Below are positions 60,501-64,000 of a stretch of 64,000 nt of DNA, piece by piece. Within the stretch, counting starts at the first letter, position 1. Each line of letters starts with the position of its first letter. Location: contig CM057227.1 of NCBI GenBank assembly GCA_029891385.1, positions 60,203,567 through 60,267,566 on the forward strand. Reading direction: 5' to 3'. Position numbers and translations under genes: made by a program. The DNA is from Erythroxylum novogranatense (lineage: Eukaryota > Streptophyta > Magnoliopsida > Malpighiales > Erythroxylaceae). The notes below the pieces were generated by a model. That model did not search any database. It was not told where the DNA came from and worked only from the letters and a program-made list of their open reading frames with translations.

Positions 60501-61158
60501 CCTATCTAAATTAATCAAAGAATTTCGAAATTTCTTACCTTAGGAAACAACCCACGAAATTTGAATTTTGCTTCCAATGGAAGCTTAAACTCTTTTCTCT
60601 ACCTTTTCTTCTCAAAGAAACACTCCAATCTTCCTTTCTAAGGTAAGATACACCAAAGCCCTAACCTTTTTCCCCTTCCTCTTCTCCTTCCTGTCTTGGC
60701 CGAAACCTCCTTCTTTGCTTTCTCCTTGGTGAATTTCGTAAGTCTCTATCTTAAAAGACTAGAGGGACTTTGTTTTTAACTTATAACCTAAGCAAAACTA
60801 CGTAGTTTTAAGTAAGTCTCTTCATTTCCTTGAAAATTCGTGGCTCTTCCCTTCACCATATGGCTACTCCTTATTTGTTTCCTCTTTTCTTCATTTAATG
60901 GGATTTAAAAGGACTAAAAACCCCTCCTTATAAGCCTTTAGCCTTCATAACATTAGTGGACTTCCTAATTTGCCCTTTACACCAACTTATGCCTTTAAAT
61001 TCTAACAACTTATTAAAATTCTAATTTTAACTAAATACCTTTAATTAATTTTTATAAACTAAACACTAAAGACCCCAAATTAAATTCAAAAGGGAAATTA
61101 GGCAAACTAAACCTCAAAAATAATTTAAACATGCTTAATGCGAATCGGGGTCCAACAT
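57589..61158 (-). repeat. Element D 3' LTR
   Basis: 3,570 bp, read on +: TGTTGGAACCCC..GGGGTCCAACA. It holds a tandem array with ctagacgtggctacgcctaagg units (58089-58197). The wobble-paired version of the conserved hairpin is at about 59627-59645. The shared LTR module (ggaacgtactac, ggagtccg, ctatgcggtaggagaagcc) is at 59840-59950. The open frame 59946-60296 lies within the LTR and has no known domain. Confidence 0.85.
58089..58197. repeat. Tandem array in D LTR
   Basis: Two ~45-bp tandem copies (actagacatggctacgccta.. and actagacgtggctacgccta..), plus a related inverted piece (ttaggcgtgagcacgtctaag). Together they form imperfect palindromes around cgtctaa and ttaggcg, apparently the D-family counterpart of the palindrome arrays in other LTRs. 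Confidence 0.65.
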
Positions 61159-62373
61159 TTCTCCCCTCCTTAAGAGAATTTCGTCCTCGAAATTCTTACC
61201 TGAATCACTAAAGAGGTGGGGATACTTCTCTTTCATAGCTTCCAATGGCTCCCACGTGGCCTCTTCCACCGAATGGTTCCTCCACAAGACCTTAACTAGC
61301 TGCACTATCTTGTTCCTAAGAACCTTTTCTTTTGTATCCAAGATCTGCACTGGAAGCTCTTCATAACTCAAGTCATCACTCAACTGGACTTCATCAGCTT
61401 GAATGACATGAGAGGGATCAGATCGGTATCTCCTCAACATAGAAACATGAAATACATCATGAATTTGCGATAGCTCAGGAGGCAATGCTAACTTGTACGC
61501 CAAAGGACCAATCCTCTCTAAGATCTCATAAGGTCGCACATACCTCGGACTCAGCTTACCCTTTCTCCCAAATCTCAGGATCCCTTTCCAAGGAGAAGTC
61601 TTGAGAAAAACTTTCTCGCCGACCTCATGCTCCATCTCCTTCCTGTGAGCATCTTCATAACTTTTCATCCTGTCCCGAGCTGCTTTCAACCTGTGCTTTA
61701 TCAAGTTGACCTTATTAACTGTCATCTGAATCAACTCTGGACCCAAAAGTTTCCTGTCTCCCTCTTCATCCCAACACACTGGAGTCCTACATCTCCTCCC
61801 ATACAGAGCCTCATAAGGAGCCATCTGAATGCTCAAATGATATGAATTATTGTAAGCAAATTCGATCAAAGGTAAGTGCTCATCCCATGCTCCTCTAAAA
61901 TCTATCACACAAGCCCTGAGCATTCCCTCAAGGGTCCGAATGGTCCTCTCAGATTGACCATCGGTCTGAGGATGGAAAGCAGTGCTGAAACTCAACTTAG
62001 TGCCCAAAGCTTCCTGCAAACTGCCCCAAAATCTCGAAGTAAAATGAAGATTTAGATCAGACACAATCAAATCCGGGATCTCATGCAATCTCACAACCTC
62101 ATCAATATACTTCTTGGCTAACACATGCAGAGGATCAGTCTGGCTGATTGCCAGAAAATGGGTTGATTTTGTCAATCTATCCACAATCACCCATATGACA
62201 TCATGCCTCCTACTGGTCCTAGGCAATTCCATCAGAAAATCCATAGTCACTTTCTGCCACTTCCACTCGGGAATGGACAATGGCCTCAACTGGCCCAAAG
62301 GTGCTTGATGCTCAACCTTGACTTGTTGATACACCAAACACTTACTCACATACTCGGCCACATCCTTTTTCAT
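61135..62373 (-). pseudogene. Element D integrase and chromodomain
   Basis: A 412-residue open segment: integrase core ([39 protein letters not shown]), C-terminal region ([32 protein letters not shown]) and chromodomain (KVLWRNHSVEEATWEPLEAM). The second catalytic aspartate region reads SDLNLHFTSRFW instead of SDRDxRF, so the Asp of SDR may remain while its context is altered. The frame runs past the polypurine tract and ends inside the LTR at 61135. Confidence 0.88.
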
Positions 62374-62379
62374 ACCTTT

Positions 62380-63147
62380 CTACCAGAAATGCTCCTTGAG
62401 ATCCCTGTACATCCTAGTGCTACCTGGGTGCATAGCATAAGGTGCATTATGTGCCTCATCCAGAATCTCATCTCTCACCTCCTTGACATCAGGAATACAG
62501 AGCCTATTCCTGACTGTTAGGAGTCCATCATCACTCAACACCATATCGGACTTCTTACCCCTCTGCATCTCTTCCCGCAACTTATTCAATTCTGGATTCT
62601 GAACCTGCAATTCTCTCACTTTTTCTCTGAGAATCGGTCTTACCCGAAAAGTGGCAACCATGCAATCAAAATCCTCCTGCTTAAGACTGATTCTGAGCTT
62701 AGCCATCTCTTCCAATAGCGGCAGATAGACTGTCTGCACATATGCTATGGAAGACTTCCTGCTCAAGGCATCTGCAACCACATTGGCCTTACTTGGATGA
62801 TACTCAATCAACAGGTCATAATCTTGGAGCAACTCAATCCACCTCCTCTGTCTCAAATTAAGCTCTTTCTGACTTAACAAATATTTGAGACTCTTGTGAT
62901 CTGTAAAGATCTTGGTTTGCACTCCATACAGATAATACCTCCAGATCTTCAAGGCAAAGATCACAGCTGCTAATTCCAGATCATGAGTCGGATAATTCAC
63001 CTCATAATGCTTTAGCTGCCGTGAGGCATAAGCTATCACCTTATCTCCCTGCATAAGCACACATCCCAACCCCTTTCTGGAAGCATCACTATACACAGTA
63101 TAACTCCCCTCTCCTGTGGGCAAGGCCAGAACTGGTGCACTAGTCAA
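62380..63147 (-). pseudogene. Element D RNase H and integrase zinc finger
   Basis: RNase H ([65 protein letters not shown]), the linker, and the integrase zinc-finger start ([23 protein letters not shown]). It keeps glutamine in SRQL, where both E and B have a stop. A stop at 62380 replaces a tryptophan in HFWWKGM. Confidence 0.88.
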
Positions 63148-63201
63148 TCTGTGTTTGAGCTCCTCAAAGCTCTGCTGGCACTCATCACTCCAGACAAACT
63201 T

Positions 63202-63899
63202 CTAGTTCTTCCTCGGCAATTTAGTCAAAGGAGCGGCAATCATCGAGAAACCCTCCACAAATCTCCTGTAATAGCTTGCTAAATCCAGAAAGCTCCTTAC
63301 CTCAGTCACTGTCGTCAGAGCATGCCAGTTCACTACAGCTTCAATCTTCTTTAGGTCCACATGTACCCCACTCTCAGAAATAATATGACCCAAGAAGACC
63401 ACTTCATGAAGCCAAAATTCATATTTAGTGAATTTGGCATAAAGCTCTCTCTACCTCAACCTCTGCAATACAATCCTCAAATGCTCCTCATATTCTCCCT
63501 CACTCCTGGAATATACCAGAATGTCATCGATGAACACGATAACAAACTGATCCAAAAATTCCTTAAAAACTCTGTTCATCAAATCCATAAAAGCAGCAGG
63601 AGCATTGGTCAGTCCAAAAGGCATAACCAAAAACTCATAATGGCCATACCGTGTTCTGAAAGCTGTCTTGCTCACATCAGACTCCTTAATCCTGAGTTGA
63701 TGATAGCCATACCTGAGGTCGATCTTAGAGAAGACCGTTTGCCCCCTGCAGCTGATCAAACAAATCATCTATCCGAGGCAGAGGATATTTGTTCTTCACC
63801 GTCACTTTATTGATTCTCCTTTAATCAATGCACATTCGCCAAGTTCCATCTTTCTTTTTCACAAATAAGACCGGCGCTCCCCAAGGTGAGGTGCTCAGC
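63202..63899 (-). pseudogene. Element D reverse transcriptase (partial)
   Basis: Pieces 63451-63768 ([33 protein letters not shown], catalytic FIDDILVYS) and 63202-63402 ([33 protein letters not shown]). Further upstream in sense there is [19 protein letters not shown] sequence up to the break at 63899. Stops at about 63199 and 63450 and a frameshift near 63770. Confidence 0.85.
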
Positions 63900-64000
63900 T
63901 GTTGGGCCCCAATTTGTTTTTATTGCTGTTATTAAGAATGAATTGTGTTGATTGTATGATTTATTTCATAGTTTGATTTTATTGAGAGTATTAGTGGAAA
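63900..64000 (+). repeat. Start of another LTR (B-related family), runs off the window
   Basis: TGTTGGGCCCCAATTTG followed by sequence parallel to solo LTR H and the B LTRs (attaagaatgaattgtgttgattg). It interrupts D's RT. The preceding 5 bp TCAGC (63895-63899) is the expected left target duplication; the right copy is outside the window. Confidence 0.8.

Larger units (their letters stand above)
57589..63899 (-). mobile_element. Element D: Ty3/gypsy chromovirus, 5' part cut off
   Basis: On the - strand: 3' LTR 57589-61158, then pol reading leftwards from 63899. At 63899 the RT is interrupted by another LTR (63900 onward), so the rest of D lies beyond the window. The 5-bp sequence before the LTR is AAAGC (57584-57588); its partner is not in view. 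Pol is broken by a few stops and frameshifts. Confidence 0.88.

Overview
This is nuclear DNA from a plant, most likely a eudicot. The evidence is AT-rich sequence, plant Ty3/gypsy chromoviruses and a Ty1/copia SIRE/Maximus-type element, primer sites complementary to initiator tRNA-Met, L1-type LINEs with a C-terminal RNase H, and one spliced host gene with GT..AG introns. There are no operons, CRISPR arrays or rRNA genes. Almost every long open frame belongs to a transposable element, and most are broken.

Layout. Positions 1-4.2 kb are AT-rich and hold a dispersed repeat (about 88-1402). From 4212 to 42398 lies one 5'-truncated LINE (LINE1, + strand), cut into three pieces by two large insertions. 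The first is element E (4414-16117, +, chromovirus, target duplication GACGA). E itself carries a solo LTR (10108-12333, duplication CGGAA) inside its chromodomain. The second is element A (16720-40281, -, duplication CGGGG/CGAGG), which is little more than one very long LTR with its primer site. That LTR in turn contains element B (20813-30434, -, chromovirus, duplication CTTCC) and element C (30938-40055, -, copia, duplication CACTC). The LINE1 reading frame is colinear across both gaps. A second LINE (LINE2, 43186-48087, +) is split by a solo LTR (44383-47106, duplication ACAAC), and its frame also resumes cleanly.

The only convincing host gene is at about 48.4-52.2 kb (+). It has three coding exons (49073-49294, 51472-51628, 51894-52027) for a 170-residue coiled-coil protein I cannot name. 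From 52.8 to 56.35 kb there is a decayed LINE on the - strand (LINE3) with the second copy of the dispersed repeat in it, bracketed by a duplicated ~300 bp LINE segment. A PPR-gene relic follows near 56.7 kb. Element D (57589-63899, -, chromovirus) runs to 63899, where a further LTR (+) begins and leaves the window.

Most interesting: (1) each LTR family carries its own array of short palindromes, although the families are unrelated (gypsy and copia); (2) the gypsy-type LTRs share a small hairpin with compensatory base changes, followed by ACCC and in some copies preceded by a TATA-like box; (3) the copia element has an extra sense ORF downstream of RT, with its own copy of the LTR palindrome array just upstream; (4) E and B share an in-frame stop at the same gag codon.
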